Part shown: piece after piece, positions 41,934-51,087 of the stretch
How positions within the stretch are numbered: the stretch's first letter is position 1
How the letters are laid out: each line of letters begins with the position of its first letter
NCBI RefSeq assembly: GCF_035994945.1
Contig: NZ_CP108677.1
Coordinates: 2,914,001 to 2,978,000 of the forward strand
DNA: 64,000 bases
DNA from: Streptomyces sp. NBC_01216
Lineage (GTDB): Bacteria > Actinomycetota > Actinomycetes > Streptomycetales > Streptomycetaceae
Direction: 5' to 3'
The notes under the pieces: model-generated
Told to the model about the DNA's origin: nothing
What the model saw: only the letters and a program-made list of their open reading frames with translations
The model's database searches: none
Made by a program: the position numbers and the translations under genes

Positions 41934-43252
41934 CGGTCGACGCCTCCCATCACGGGGTCGATGGAGGCGACGGCGACGATGACGTCGGCGACCTGGCCGC
42001 CCTCGCACATCGCCGCCATGGCCTGCAGGTTGGTGAAGGACGGGTCACGGAAGTGGACCCGGTAGGGGCGGGTGCCGCCGTCGGAGACGACGTGCACGCC
42101 GAGTTCGCCCTTGGGTGACTCGACCGCCGTGTAGACCTGTCCGGCCGGGACCCGGAAGCCCTCGGTGACCAGCTTGAAGTGGTGGATCAGGGCTTCCATG
42201 GAGGTGCCCATGATCTTCTTGATGTGGTCGAGGGAGTTGCCGAGTCCGTCCGGTCCGAGGGCGAGCTGGGCGGGCCAGGCGATCTTCTTGTCGCCGACCA
42301 TGACCGGGCCGGGCTCCAGGCGGTCGAGGCACTGCTCGACGATCCGCAGGGACTGCCGCATCTCCTCCAGGCGGACCAGGAAGCGTCCGTAGGAGTCGCA
42401 GGTGTCGGCGGTGGGGATCTCGAAGTCGTAGTCCTCGTATCCGCAGTACGGGTCGGTCTTGCGCAGGTCGTGCGGGAGACCGGCGGAACGCAGGATCGGC
42501 CCGGTGGCGCCCAGCGCCATGCAGCCGGTGAGGTCGAGGTATCCGACGTCCTGCATGCGGGCCTTGAAGATGGGGTTGCCGGTGGCGAGCTTGTCGTACT
42601 CCGGCAGGTTCTTCTTCATGGTCTTCACGAACTCGCGCACGGCGTCGACTGCGCCGGGCGGGAGGTCCTGGGCCAGGCCCCCGGGGCGGATGTACGCGTG
42701 GTTCATCCGCAGGCCCGTGATCAGCTCGTACAGGTCCAGGATCATCTCGCGGTCCCGGAAGCCGTAGATCATGATCGTGGTCGCGCCCAGCTCCATGCCG
42801 CCGGTGGCGATGCACACCAGGTGCGAGGAGAGCCGGTTGAGCTCCATGAGCAGGACGCGGATCACGGAGGCGCGGTCGGGGATCTCCTCGGTGATGCCGA
42901 GCAGCTTCTCCACGCCCAGGCAGTACGCCGTCTCGTTGTAGAACGAGGTGAGGTAGTCCATGCGCGTGACGAAGGTGGTGCCCTGGGTCCAGGTCCGGTA
43001 CTCGAGGTTCTTCTCGATGCCGGTGTGGAGGTAGCCGATGCCGCAGCGGGCCTCGGTGACGGTCTCGCCGTCGATCTCGAGGATCAGCCGGAGGACACCG
43101 TGCGTGGAGGGGTGCTGGGGGCCCATGTTGACGACGATCCGCTCGTCGTCGGCCTTGGCCGCGGACTGCACGACCTCGTCCCAGTCACCACCCGTGACCG
43201 TGTAGACGGTGCCTTCGGTGGTCTCGCGGGCGCTTGCCGATGGGGTAGTCAC
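41930..43252 (-). CDS. nuoD: NADH-quinone oxidoreductase subunit D
   Basis: 49-kDa subunit that helps form the quinone site (440 aa). It shows [23 protein letters not shown] and [10 protein letters not shown], and ends with [12 protein letters not shown] at 43252 overlaps the nuoC stop. It is the only nuoD in the window, as the second nuo set lacks one between nuoC2 and nuoH2. Confidence 0.97.
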   Translation of the reverse strand: MTTPSASARETTEGTVYTVTGGDWDEVVQSAAKADDERIVVNMGPQHPSTHGVLRLILEIDGETVTEARCGIGYLHTGIEKNLEYRTWTQGTTFVTRMDYLTSFYNETAYCLGVEKLLGITEEIPDRASVIRVLLMELNRLSSHLVCIATGGMELGATTIMIYGFRDREMILDLYELITGLRMNHAYIRPGGLAQDLPPGAVDAVREFVKTMKKNLPEYDKLATGNPIFKARMQDVGYLDLTGCMALGATGPILRSAGLPHDLRKTDPYCGYEDYDFEIPTADTCDSYGRFLVRLEEMRQSLRIVEQCLDRLEPGPVMVGDKKIAWPAQLALGPDGLGNSLDHIKKIMGTSMEALIHHFKLVTEGFRVPAGQVYTAVESPKGELGVHVVSDGGTRPYRVHFRDPSFTNLQAMAAMCEGGQVADVIVAVASIDPVMGGVDR

Positions 43253-43980
43253 GAGTACGACCTCCGCTGGTCGGGAGCCGGGATCTGGGCGCCCTTGTAC
43301 TCGACGGCGATGCCGCCGAGGGGGTAGTCCTTGCGCTGCGGGAAGCCCTGCCAGTCGTCCGGCATCATGATCCGGGTGAGGGCGGGGTGGCCGTCGAAGA
43401 CGATGCCGAAGAAGTCGTACGTCTCGCGCTCGTGCCAGTCGTTCGTCGGGTAGACGGCGGTCAGCGACGGGATGTGCGGGTCGGCGTCCGGAGCGGACGT
43501 CTCCAGGCGGATGAGCCGGCCGTGGGTGAGCGAGCGCAGGTGGTAGACGGCGTGCAGTTCGCGGCCCTGGTCGCCCAGGTAGTGGACGCCGGAGACACCG
43601 GTGCAGAGCTCGAACCGCAGGGCGGGGTCGTCGCGCAGGGTCCGCGCCACCCGGACGAGGTGCTCGCGCGCGATGTGGAAGGTGAGCTCGCCGCGGTCCA
43701 CGACCGTCTTCTCGATGGCGTTCTCGGGCAGCAGCCCCTGCTCGTCGAGGGCGCCCTCGAGTTCGTCGGCGACCTCGTCGAACCAGCCGCCGTAGGGGCG
43801 GGTGGCCGCGCCGGGGAGGCGCACGGAGCGGACGAGGCCACCGTAACCGGAGGTGTCGCCGCCGTCGCCGGCGCCGAACATGCCGCGCTGGACGCGGACC
43901 TCCTCGCCGTGCTCCCCGCGCTGACCGGGCAGGTTCTGCTCGCTCAGCTCCTTCTCGGGGTTGGGTGTCTCGTCACTCAA
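43249..43980 (-). CDS. nuoC: NADH-quinone oxidoreductase subunit C
   Basis: 30-kDa subunit (243 aa) with [14 protein letters not shown] and [11 protein letters not shown]. The start is most likely TTG 43980, overlapping the nuoB stop as TTGA; an ATG or GTG start is not available before the conserved N-terminal region. The N-terminal 45 residues are polar and acidic. Confidence 0.94.
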   Translation of the reverse strand: MSDETPNPEKELSEQNLPGQRGEHGEEVRVQRGMFGAGDGGDTSGYGGLVRSVRLPGAATRPYGGWFDEVADELEGALDEQGLLPENAIEKTVVDRGELTFHIAREHLVRVARTLRDDPALRFELCTGVSGVHYLGDQGRELHAVYHLRSLTHGRLIRLETSAPDADPHIPSLTAVYPTNDWHERETYDFFGIVFDGHPALTRIMMPDDWQGFPQRKDYPLGGIAVEYKGAQIPAPDQRRSYS

Positions 43981-44531
43981 CGGAGGAGCCCCTTCATCTC
44001 GATCGTGGGCAGCGCCTTGAGCGCCGCCTCCTCCGCCTCGCGGGCCGCTTCCTCCGCGTTCACGCCGAGCTTCGAGTTCTGGATCTTCTGGTGGAGCTTG
44101 AGAATCGCGTCCATCAGCATCTCGGGGCGCGGCGGGCAACCCGGCAAATAGATGTCAACCGGCACAATATGATCAACGCCCTGCACAATCGCGTAATTAT
44201 TGAACATTCCGCCCGACGAAGCGCAAACCCCCATGGAGATGACCCACTTGGGGTTCGGCATCTGGTCGTAGACCTGCCGCAGGACGGGCGCCATCTTCTG
44301 GCTGACACGGCCGGCCACGATCATCAGGTCGGCCTGGCGCGGCGAGCCGCGGAAGACCTCCATGCCGAAGCGGGCCAGGTCGTACCGCCCGGCGCCGGTC
44401 GTCATCATCTCGATGGCGCAGCAGGCCAGGCCGAAGGTCGCGGGAAAGACGGACGCCTTGCGCACCCAGCCCGCGGCCTGTTCGACCGTCGTCAGCAGAA
44501 AGCCGCTCGGCAGCTTCTCTTCGAGTCCCAT
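43977..44531 (-). CDS. nuoB: NADH-quinone oxidoreductase subunit B
   Basis: N2-cluster subunit (184 aa) with ligands in [18 protein letters not shown] and L-P-G-C-P-P-R-P. A Glu/Ala-rich C-terminal helix follows. ATG at 44531 has AGGGG upstream, 17 nt after nuoA. A short AT-richer patch inside the gene (about 44145-44215) departs from the codon use of its neighbours. Confidence 0.97.
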   Translation of the reverse strand: MGLEEKLPSGFLLTTVEQAAGWVRKASVFPATFGLACCAIEMMTTGAGRYDLARFGMEVFRGSPRQADLMIVAGRVSQKMAPVLRQVYDQMPNPKWVISMGVCASSGGMFNNYAIVQGVDHIVPVDIYLPGCPPRPEMLMDAILKLHQKIQNSKLGVNAEEAAREAEEAALKALPTIEMKGLLR

Positions 44532-44548
44532 AGGTGCCCCTCAGCCCC

Positions 44549-44908
44549 TCAGTCCCATTCCAGGCCGCCGCGCCGCCACACGTAGGCGTAGGCGACGAAG
44601 ACGGTGAGCACGAAGAGCAGCATCTCCACGAGCCCGAAAAGCCCCAGGGCGTCGAACGTGACGGCCCAGGGGTAGAGGAAGACGATCTCGATGTCGAAGA
44701 CGATGAAGAGCATCGCCGTCAGGTAGTACTTGATGGGGAAGCGTCCGCCCGCGACAGGTCTGGGCGTTGGTTCGATACCGCACTCATACGCCTCAAGCTT
44801 CGCCCTGTTGTACCGTTTTGGGCCGATAAGCGTGGCCATGACCACGGAGAAGATCGCAAACCCCGCACCCAGGGCGCCGAGCACGAGGATGGGCGCGTAC
44901 GCATTCAC
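44549..44908 (-). CDS. nuoA: NADH-quinone oxidoreductase subunit A
   Basis: First gene of the main operon (119 aa). Three helices with Y-E-C-G-I-E-P in the loop and F-D-I-E-I-V-F-L-Y-P-W in helix 2. GTG at 44908 has GGAG 8 nt upstream. The 708-nt region upstream should carry the operon promoter. Confidence 0.97.
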   Translation of the reverse strand: MNAYAPILVLGALGAGFAIFSVVMATLIGPKRYNRAKLEAYECGIEPTPRPVAGGRFPIKYYLTAMLFIVFDIEIVFLYPWAVTFDALGLFGLVEMLLFVLTVFVAYAYVWRRGGLEWD

Positions 44909-45466
44909 GCTCCTCGCTCCTTCCAGTCGTCCTTGACCGTTGGACCGCACCGTCGGGGTCTTCCTCGTTCGCGGCCCCACCGCCACGCGAAGATCGCGTT
45001 CATGTGAGGCAGTTCACAAGCCCGACTGCCCCGCATCCTATGCCCGCCCCTCTGTGATCTGCGACACGGGGTACGACAACGTCTTTGTGATCTCCACCAC
45101 CTGACGAACGATCATCAAGTCGGATGAGCGGTGATCTTGACACGCGAAGCGCCCAGGCGATCACCAGTCGTGACATCCGGACCCGAAACAGCAGGTCGGA
45201 AGGGTGTTGCCCTATCAAGAGCTTCCGAGTACAAGCAAATTGGCGGGAGACTCCAGCGGGGTGATAAAGAGTCCGCCCGTCGCCCGGTCGAGGGTTCCGG
45301 CGTACCGAAGTGGACGCCCGCACCCCCTCGCGCACCCGAGAGGCGACCCGAGGTTGCCTGAATGTGACCTGCACCACACTCGCACCCGCCCCAGGAAAGC
45401 AGGGCTTGGCCATCGGTGCGAAGAGGTGGTAAGTGGCGGTCAATTCGGACGTTTCGCGGAAAACCC

Positions 45467-45486
45467 ATGATCAAGGGCTTGATCAT
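45467..45486. promoter_or_regulatory. 20-nt dyad ATGATCAA-GGGC-TTGATCAT
   Basis: Perfect 8-nt arms around GGGC, 131 nt before the NlpC/P60 start. It could be an operator or an RNA hairpin in the leader; it has no downstream T-tract. Confidence 0.45.
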
Positions 45487-45582
45487 GGATGTCCGATTTG
45501 CCCGTTACGGCGTCAATAAGGGACCCAGAGAAGCGGATTGGACGCTTCCGGTCGTAACTGTGGCGCAACACACGTTTCTTGA

Positions 45583-45616
45583 AGGGAACCGCGAACGCCT
45601 GATAGCGGTTGTTCCT
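45583..45616 (+). promoter_or_regulatory. Hairpin abutting the NlpC/P60 start codon
   Basis: Left arm AGGGAACCGC (45583-45592) pairs with GCGGTT (45605-45610) and, past a small bulge, TCCT (45613-45616), directly before ATG 45617. The only Shine-Dalgarno-like run (AAGGGA) is in the left arm, about 30 nt from the ATG. Confidence 0.45.
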
Positions 45617-46468
45617 ATGTCCCAGACCGCTCACATACCCAGCCACCGGAAGCCCCGTCGCGGCGCCTCGAAGCTCTCGCTGCGGGCCGGAGTTGCCGGT
45701 GGCGTCCTCAGCACCATCGCGGTGGCCGGAGCCGCCGGGCCGGCGAACGCAGAACCGCTGACCGAGACCGTCGAGATGCCGACGCTGACCTCGCTCGACA
45801 CCGACCTGGCGAGCGTCGTCGCGGCGTCGGCCGAGGCGTCCCAGCAGGAGGCTCTCGACCTGAGCCTGCGCGCCCAGGAGGACGCCGCCCTCCAGAAGGC
45901 CGCCAAGGAGGCCAAGAAGGCCAAGGCGGAGGCCGTCCGCAAGGCGGAGGCCGAGAAGGCGGAGGCCGAGAAGGCGGAGGCCGAGAAGGCGGAGAAGGCC
46001 CGCTCCGAGGCGCGTGAGCGCGCCTCCCGCACCGCGAGCCGCACCTCGCTGACCGCGCACTCCTCCGCGGGCACCTCCGCCGGAGGCTCCAGCACCGCCT
46101 CGAAGCCGGTCACCGGCTCCGCCGCGGCGATCGTCGCCTTCGCCCGCGCCCAGGTCGGCGACGCCTACATCTCCGGCGGCACCGGGCCGAACTCCTGGGA
46201 CTGCTCCGGACTCGTCCAGGCCGCCTACCGGCAGGCCGGCATCAGCCTGCCCCGCGTCTCCAGCTCCCAGTCGTCCATGGGGACGTCCGTCTCGCTGAGC
46301 AGCCTCCAGCCCGGCGACATCCTCTACTGGGGCAGCCGCAGCGGCTCGTACCACGTGGCCATCTACGTGGGCGGCGGCAAGTACGTCGGCGCGCAGAACC
46401 CGTCGACCGGCGTCGTCGAGCGCTCCCTGGACTGGGACATGCCCTCCGGCGCCGTACGGATCGTCTGA
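45617..46468 (+). CDS. Secreted NlpC/P60 peptidoglycan hydrolase with coiled coil
   Basis: 283-aa cell-wall endopeptidase. A signal peptide (basic R-K-P-R-R-G-A-S then hydrophobic, ending A-N-A) covers residues 1-46. A coiled coil (about 75-140) has repeats of the unit A-E-K-A-E. A Ser/Thr linker leads to the NlpC/P60 domain (about 170-283), with the catalytic Cys in W-D-C-S-G-L-V and His in S-Y-H-V-A-I-Y-V-G. It should cut peptide stems between D-Glu and the third residue. ATG at 45617 is supported by the signal peptide, but there is no usual Shine-Dalgarno; see the hairpin. A strong terminator follows. Confidence 0.92.
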   Translation: MSQTAHIPSHRKPRRGASKLSLRAGVAGGVLSTIAVAGAAGPANAEPLTETVEMPTLTSLDTDLASVVAASAEASQQEALDLSLRAQEDAALQKAAKEAKKAKAEAVRKAEAEKAEAEKAEAEKAEKARSEARERASRTASRTSLTAHSSAGTSAGGSSTASKPVTGSAAAIVAFARAQVGDAYISGGTGPNSWDCSGLVQAAYRQAGISLPRVSSSQSSMGTSVSLSSLQPGDILYWGSRSGSYHVAIYVGGGKYVGAQNPSTGVVERSLDWDMPSGAVRIV

Positions 46469-46482
46469 ACACCCGCTCCGCG

Positions 46483-46517
46483 AAAATCCGTCACTCCTCG
46501 GGGGAGTGACGGATTTT
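46483..46517. terminator. Perfect 15-bp terminator hairpin
   Basis: AAAATCCGTCACTCC and its exact complement, loop TCGGG, followed by CCCTTTTCC. It lies 14 nt after the NlpC/P60 stop. Confidence 0.85.
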
Positions 46518-46801
46518 CCCTTTTCCGCCCCCTTGTGGCGTTATGGAATCCGGTCGGTCCGCGTGGATGCCGCTGCCGCGCGGGCGGCGGGCCGCTGTCC
46601 GGCCGACGGCGCTCCTTCCGGCCAGTGTCGCCGCCCTCCGGCCGACGGCGCGGACTCCGGGCCGGAAGCGGAGCGCTGGGCCCTCGGACCGGGTGAAGTC
46701 CGAGCCGGGAACTCGTTCGCGCCCCGCGGCCGATCGGTGACACGGGCCCGCCGGGCGGACCCGGCCGAACCGAACGTCGGTTTCCGGCCTGTCCGTCCCG
46801 G

Positions 46802-47047
46802 GCCGCCGGGCGAAAGGACCTCGCGCCGCGGCTCGGGATCACCGAACGCACCGTGAAGTTCCACGTGACGAACATGCGCGGGAAACTGGGCGGGCTCTCC
46901 CGCATCCAGCTCCACCTGGTGGCGCTGCTCGCCGAGATCGTCCGGCCGGGCCCCCACCACCGGCCCGCCGGGACGCCGGCCATGACCGTGCGGAGCCACG
47001 GGCTCCGGCTACGGCGCAACCCCGGGGTCCGGGCCTCCTGCCCCTAG
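46802..47047 (+). pseudogene. Remnant of a LuxR-type regulator (HTH end only)
   Basis: In one frame the sequence reads A-A-G-R-K-D-L-A-P-R-L-G-I-T-E-R-T-V-K-F-H-V-T-N-M-R-G-K-L. This is the second half of a LuxR-type helix-turn-helix, followed by L-S-R-I-Q-L-H-L-V-A-L-L. No receiver or upstream domain can be read in this frame, so only the DNA-binding end survives. The rest of the 728-nt stretch 46518-47245 shows no other gene besides the VapC-tail repeat at 47053. Confidence 0.55.
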
Positions 47048-47052
47048 GGCCA

Positions 47053-47084
47053 CCGCCGAGGAGCTTCCCGGCTCACCGAAGGTG
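47053..47084 (+). repeat. Left copy of a 32-nt repeat matching the end of the PIN toxin gene
   Basis: Identical for 32 nt to 47882-47913 inside the toxin gene, beginning CCGCCGAGGAGCTTCCCGG. The following bases are a diverged copy of the toxin's last codons up to its stop (TGA at 47101). Confidence 0.7.
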
Positions 47085-47245
47085 GGGATCGTCGGCGTGT
47101 GAGGGTTCACCCGCCGCCGTAGGCCGGGCCACTCCCCCTGTGCCGATGGCCCGGCCCGGGACGGTCAGGCTTTCGGCGCCACCTTGGTTCCACCGAGGTA
47201 ACCATCGGACGAGAAATTTCCTACCGGCGGTGTTACGTTTTAGGT

Positions 47246-47488
47246 ATGAGCAGTCACGTAGCACCCCAGGCCGTCGAGCGGGCCGGCAAGAGATCCGTGT
47301 CGCTCGCCCAGTCATTGATCAAGGAAGTCGAGGAACGCACCGGCAAGAGCGGGTTCTCCTCCGTTGTAGCCGAAGCTCTGGAGGAATGGCTCGCCGCGCA
47401 GAAGCTCCGCGAAGTCGTGACCGCTGACCGCAAGGCGTTCGGCCCCGTCTCCGCCGAAGCGCGGCGGCAGGCGGAACAGGAGTGGTGA
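47246..47488 (+). CDS. Ribbon-helix-helix-type antitoxin
   Basis: 80-aa small protein preceding a PIN-domain protein. Residues about 15-50 (K-R-S-V-S-L-A-Q-S-L-I-K-E-V, then F-S-S-V-V-A-E-A-L-E-E-W-L) fit a CopG/VapB-like strand and two helices that bind the operator as a dimer. The C-terminal acidic/basic helix would wrap the toxin. The promoter area is AT-rich (GTTACGTTTTAGGT just before ATG 47246), which fits autoregulation. Its stop overlaps the toxin start. Confidence 0.75.
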   Translation: MSSHVAPQAVERAGKRSVSLAQSLIKEVEERTGKSGFSSVVAEALEEWLAAQKLREVVTADRKAFGPVSAEARRQAEQEW

Positions 47489-47931
47489 GCAAGCGCCTCA
47501 AGATCAAGGCAAAGAGCGAGGGCACGCTCGTTCTGGACGCCCAAGGGCTTTCACTGCACGTCGACGGCGACGACGGAATGCGGGCCCGCATCGAGGTCGC
47601 TCAGCAGAGCGGCCGACGAGTGGCGCTGTCCGCACTGACGCCCTTGGAAGTGCGGCGAACAGGACAAGCCGCCAAGCGACTCCAGTTCCTGCTGTCCCGG
47701 TTCGACGTAAAACCGGTCAACGACGCGGTGATAGACGCCGCAGCGAAGCTACTGGACACCTCAGGCATTGACGGGCACGAATGCCTCGTGGACGCACTCG
47801 TGGTGGCCACGGCCGCACTCTGCACTCCCCCGGTACTACTCGTCACTTCTGACAAGTCGCACATCCCAGCGCTGTGCAAGGCCGCCGAGGAGCTTCCCGG
47901 CTCACCGAAGGTGAAGATCGTCAACGTTTGA
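47485..47931 (+). CDS. PIN-domain (VapC-like) toxin
   Basis: 148-aa putative ribonuclease. The acidic PIN residues are visible: Asp in T-L-V-L-D-A-Q-G-L near residue 18, Glu in L-T-P-L-E-V-R-R, Asp in C-L-V-D-A-L-V-V-A-T and Asp in V-T-S-D-K-S-H-I-P-A-L. VapC toxins cleave tRNA or rRNA when the antitoxin is degraded. GTG at 47485 overlaps the antitoxin stop (GTGA). The last 50 nt are repeated upstream of the module at 47053, which is unusual. Confidence 0.8.
   Translation: MSKRLKIKAKSEGTLVLDAQGLSLHVDGDDGMRARIEVAQQSGRRVALSALTPLEVRRTGQAAKRLQFLLSRFDVKPVNDAVIDAAAKLLDTSGIDGHECLVDALVVATAALCTPPVLLVTSDKSHIPALCKAAEELPGSPKVKIVNV
47882..47913 (+). repeat. Right copy of the 32-nt repeat within the PIN toxin gene
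   Basis: Direct repeat of 47053-47084; the two copies bracket 797 nt containing the antitoxin and most of the toxin gene. Confidence 0.7.
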
Positions 47932-47947
47932 CGGCCAAACGCCACGA

Positions 47948-47982
47948 GCCGGGCCGCTCGACTACCCAACGAGCGGCCCGGC
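47948..47982. terminator. Bidirectional hairpin after the toxin-antitoxin genes
   Basis: Perfect 13-bp stem GCCGGGCCGCTCG with its complement and a 9-nt loop, between convergent stops at 47931 and 47992. Confidence 0.75.
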
Positions 47983-47991
47983 CTTGAATGG

Positions 47992-49275
47992 TCAAGCTCG
48001 GGGGGCCACCTTGGACAGGCCGTTGATGATCCGGTCCATGGCGTCGCCGCCCGTCGGGTCCGTCAGGTTCGCCAGCATCTTCAGCGTGAACCTCATCAGG
48101 ACCGGATGCGTCAGGCCGCGCTGGGTGGCGATCTTCATGACCTTCGGATTCCCGATGACCTTCACGAACGCGCGGCCGAGCGTGTAGTACCCGCCGTAGG
48201 TGTCCTTGAGGACCTTCGGGTAGTTGTGCAGGGCCAGTTCACGCTGGGCCGGGGTCGTCCGGGCGTGCGCCTGGACGACGACGTCGGCCGCGATCCGGCC
48301 GGACTCCATGGCGTACGCGATGCCCTCGCCGTTGAACGGGTTGACCAGACCGCCCGCGTCACCGACGAGCAGCAGACCCTTGGTGTAGTGCGGCTGACGG
48401 TTGAAGGCCATCGGCAGCGCGGCACCGCGAATCGGCGTCGTCATGTTGTCCGGGGTGAACCCCCACTCCTCCGGCATGGAGGCGCACCACGCCTTGAGGA
48501 CCTCGCGCCAGTCCAGCTCGCGGAAGGCGGAGGAGGAGTTGAGGATGCCGAGGCCGACGTTGGACGTGCCGTCGCCCATGCCGAAGACCCAGCCGTAGCC
48601 GGGCAGCAGACGGTCCTGCGCGCCGCGGCGGTCCCACAGCTCCAGCCAGGACTCGAGGTAGTCGTCGTCGTGGCGGGGGCTGGTGAAGTACGTCCGCACG
48701 GCCACGCCCATCGGCCGGTCCTCGCGCCGGTGCAGCCCCATGGCGAGGGAGAGTCGCGTCGAGTTGCCGTCCGCGGCGACGACGAGCGGCGCGTGGAAGG
48801 TGACCTCGCGCTTCTCCTCGCCGAGCCGGGCGTGCACGCCGGTGATGCGGCCGGTGCGGTCGTCGACGATCGGGGCGCCGACGTTGCAGCGCTCGTACAG
48901 GCGCGCGCCGGCCTTCTGCGCCTGCCGGGCGAGCTGCTCGTCGAAGTCGTCCCGCTTGCGGACCAGTCCGTAGTCCGGGTAGGAGGCGAGGTCAGGCCAG
49001 TCGAGCTCGAGCCGGACACCGCCGCCGATGATGCGCAGGCCCTTGTTGCGCAGCCACCCGGCCTCCTCGGAGACGTCGATCCCCATGGCGACGAGCTGCT
49101 TGGTGGCGCGGGGCGTGAGCCCGTCGCCGCAGACCTTCTCGCGCGGGAACGCGGTCTTCTCCAGGAGCAGGACGTCGAGTCCGGCCTTGGCGAGGTAGTA
49201 GGCGGTCGTGGAACCGGCCGGTCCCGCCCCGACGACGATGACGTCTGCGCTGTGCTCGGAGAGGGGCTCGGTCAC
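47992..49275 (-). CDS. Geranylgeranyl-reductase-family FAD oxidoreductase (MenJ-like)
   Basis: 427-aa flavoprotein. The FAD Rossmann motif is V-I-V-V-G-A-G-P-A-G-S-T-T-A at about 13-26, K-V-C-G-D-G-L follows, and the second FAD motif is L-L-V-G-D-A-G-G-L-V-N-P-F-N-G-E-G-I. In mycobacteria the relative MenJ saturates one double bond of the menaquinone side chain. That role fits here because menG, mqnC and mqnA lie directly beyond it on the same strand. Other family members reduce archaeal lipids or chlorophyll side chains, so substrate is inferred. GTG at 49275 is the start. Confidence 0.85.
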   Translation of the reverse strand: MTEPLSEHSADVIVVGAGPAGSTTAYYLAKAGLDVLLLEKTAFPREKVCGDGLTPRATKQLVAMGIDVSEEAGWLRNKGLRIIGGGVRLELDWPDLASYPDYGLVRKRDDFDEQLARQAQKAGARLYERCNVGAPIVDDRTGRITGVHARLGEEKREVTFHAPLVVAADGNSTRLSLAMGLHRREDRPMGVAVRTYFTSPRHDDDYLESWLELWDRRGAQDRLLPGYGWVFGMGDGTSNVGLGILNSSSAFRELDWREVLKAWCASMPEEWGFTPDNMTTPIRGAALPMAFNRQPHYTKGLLLVGDAGGLVNPFNGEGIAYAMESGRIAADVVVQAHARTTPAQRELALHNYPKVLKDTYGGYYTLGRAFVKVIGNPKVMKIATQRGLTHPVLMRFTLKMLANLTDPTGGDAMDRIINGLSKVAPRA

Positions 49276-49426
49276 GGCGGGGTCTCCCGAAGACTCGACG
49301 GTAGTACGTACCGGGGCAGTCTATGGTGGCGTCCCCCGGACCGGTCCGAGGGGCGCCCGTCGGCGGATGCCGTCCTCCCGTAGCGCAAGAGGGCGCGTGC
49401 GAGCGGCGGAGGCATGATCGTCACCC

Positions 49427-49612
49427 GTGACGAGATTTCCTCAGCGGATACCACCGGGCGGGGTGATCGCGGCCGCACTGGCCCTTCTCGCCCTCGCCGG
49501 CACCGAGCCCCTCACCCCGCCGACGGACCGGGCCGGCGGGGCCGATGTCCACCGGCGGATCGCCGAGGCCGTCTACACGGGAGTCGGCGGCTACGGGACG
49601 TACGCCCGGTAG
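49427..49612 (+). CDS. Small membrane-anchored or secreted protein, unknown
   Basis: 61-aa frame with very high third-position GC, which argues for real coding. A basic N-terminus is followed by a hydrophobic helix (about 12-25, V-I-A-A-A-L-A-L-L-A-L-A-G) and then a polar tail ending G-G-Y-G-T-Y-A-R. It could be a signal peptide with a 35-residue mature peptide or a one-pass membrane protein. GTG at 49427 has no close Shine-Dalgarno; GGAGG lies about 18 nt upstream. It is convergent with menG, 7 nt away. Confidence 0.5.
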   Translation: MTRFPQRIPPGGVIAAALALLALAGTEPLTPPTDRAGGADVHRRIAEAVYTGVGGYGTYAR

Positions 49613-49619
49613 TCCCGGT

Positions 49620-50372
49620 TCAGGGCCTGCCGGGCGCGGTGGCCTCCGGCAGGTCAGCAGGCCCCGGCAGGCTCTCGCCCCCGGCCTTGAAGCCCCGGTG
49701 CATGGCCACCACACCGCCCGTCAGGTCGCGCCAGGCGACCTTGGACCAGCCGGCCTTCTGCAGCAGTCCCGCGAGGGCCGGCTGGTCGGGCCAGGAGCGG
49801 ATGGACTCGGCGAGGTAGACGTAGGCGTCCGGGTTGGAGGAGACGGCACGGGCCACCGGCGGCAGGGCGCGCATCAGGTACTCCTCGTACACGGTGCGGA
49901 ACGGCGCCCAGGTCGGGTGCGAGAACTCGCAGATCACGACCCGGCCGCCGGGCTTCGTCACCCGGTACAGCTCGCGCAGGGCGCCCTCGGTGTCCTGGAT
50001 GTTGCGCAGGCCGAAGGAGATGGTCACGGCGTCGAAGACCTCGTCGCGGAAGGGGAGCTTCGTCCCGTCGCCGGCGGTGAACGGCATCCACGGGTGCCGC
50101 TCCTTGCCGACCCGGAGCATGCCGGTCGAGAAGTCGCAGGGCACGACATAGGCGCCGGCGCGGACGAAGGGCTGCGAGGAGGTGCCCGTGCCGGCCGCCA
50201 GGTCCAGGATCCGCTGTGCCGGGCGGGCGTCGACCGCCTTGGCGACCTCCTTGCGCCAGCGCCGGTCCTGGCCGAGCGACAGCACGTCGTTGGTCAGGTC
50301 GTAGTTCGCCGCCACGTCGTCGAACATCGAGGCGACTTCGTGCGGCTTCTTGTCCAGGGATGCTCGGATCAC
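49620..50372 (-). CDS. menG: Demethylmenaquinone methyltransferase
   Basis: 250-aa UbiE/MenG-type SAM methyltransferase, last step of menaquinone synthesis. It shows [23 protein letters not shown] motif I in [22 protein letters not shown] and the L-L-Q-K-A-G-W region. GTG at 50372 begins at the point where family similarity starts ([10 protein letters not shown]). The C-terminus has a short Pro/Ala tail. Confidence 0.93.
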   Translation of the reverse strand: MIRASLDKKPHEVASMFDDVAANYDLTNDVLSLGQDRRWRKEVAKAVDARPAQRILDLAAGTGTSSQPFVRAGAYVVPCDFSTGMLRVGKERHPWMPFTAGDGTKLPFRDEVFDAVTISFGLRNIQDTEGALRELYRVTKPGGRVVICEFSHPTWAPFRTVYEEYLMRALPPVARAVSSNPDAYVYLAESIRSWPDQPALAGLLQKAGWSKVAWRDLTGGVVAMHRGFKAGGESLPGPADLPEATAPGRP

Positions 50373-50399
50373 GCACCCATTCAAGCAGCCCGGCCCCGG

Positions 50400-50989
50400 G
50401 CTCCCCCGCGGCGGTCGCCCGCGGGTCGGACCCCGGCTTCCCCGGCGCCGGAGCGCCTCCTCCGGCGCCTGCACCGACTGCGCGACCTGCTCGCCTTCAC
50501 CAGGACCGGCGGACTCGGCAGGCCGCCGCCCTCCTGGACGAACTGCTGCCGTCGGCCGTGACGGACGTCCGGCCGGTGGCGGGCGAGGTGGCCCTCCACC
50601 GGACCACCTCCGCCGGCCGGAACTTCGTCACGACCCTGTCGGTCCGCCCGGCGGAAGGGGAGTCGCTCCGTACCTGCCGGAACGTCCCGTCGAAGAAGAC
50701 GACCTGCGAGACGGCGGACCTCGCCGCGGGCCGCACGGCACAGGCGTACACGATGCCGGTCGACGACGTCGACACCCTGGGCGCGTCGGTGCTCTTCGCC
50801 CACGGCCGCAGCCATGTCCTGCTCTCCGTCGCCCTTTCGGAGAGGGCGACGTCCACGCCCGGCGCCTCGGCGCCGGTGACGGCGGATCAACTGCTGGACG
50901 TCGCCCGCGACCCCCGTTTCACGAGCCTGGTGAAGTACGCGGACGAGCACCCGGTGCAGGCGGCGTCGGAGGCGGTCCGGGGCGGCTGA
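50400..50989 (+). pseudogene. Frameshifted fragment of an unidentified gene
   Basis: A GC3-biased frame reads [23 protein letters not shown] up to about 50515. The coding bias then moves to another frame reading [15 protein letters not shown] and continuing to the stop at 50989. The downstream part has two Cys (L-R-T-C-R-N, T-T-C-E-T) and looks like a small extracellular-type domain. No start with a Shine-Dalgarno or signal peptide is visible. It is either a frameshifted gene or a gene starting internally near GTG 50558. Confidence 0.45.
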
Positions 50990-51087
50990 CCGCGTCGGGC
51001 GTGCCGGGGGACCCGTGCCCACCCGGCCGAAGGGACCGGCGTAAGAGCACCCCCGGGCGCCGCTGAGCTTGGTGTCCAACCTCGTGG

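Larger units (their letters stand above)
44909..45616. other. Divergent control region of nuo and the NlpC/P60 gene
   Basis: 708 nt, clearly less GC-rich than its surroundings, with no convincing gene. It should hold the nuoA promoter (leftward) and a long leader for the NlpC/P60 gene (rightward). It contains the dyad at 45467-45486 and the start-codon hairpin at 45583-45616. I looked for the conserved blocks of the c-di-AMP (ydaO) riboswitch, known upstream of such hydrolases, and did not find them. Confidence 0.5.

Noticed and set aside
44145..44215. AT-richer patch in nuoB as an insertion
   Set aside because: The frame and the conserved residues run through it unchanged; it is only local codon bias.
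44909..45616. c-di-AMP (ydaO-type) riboswitch before the NlpC/P60 gene
   Set aside because: Such riboswitches are known for this gene class, but I could not find the conserved blocks such as GACAGCTAACC; only simple dyads are present.
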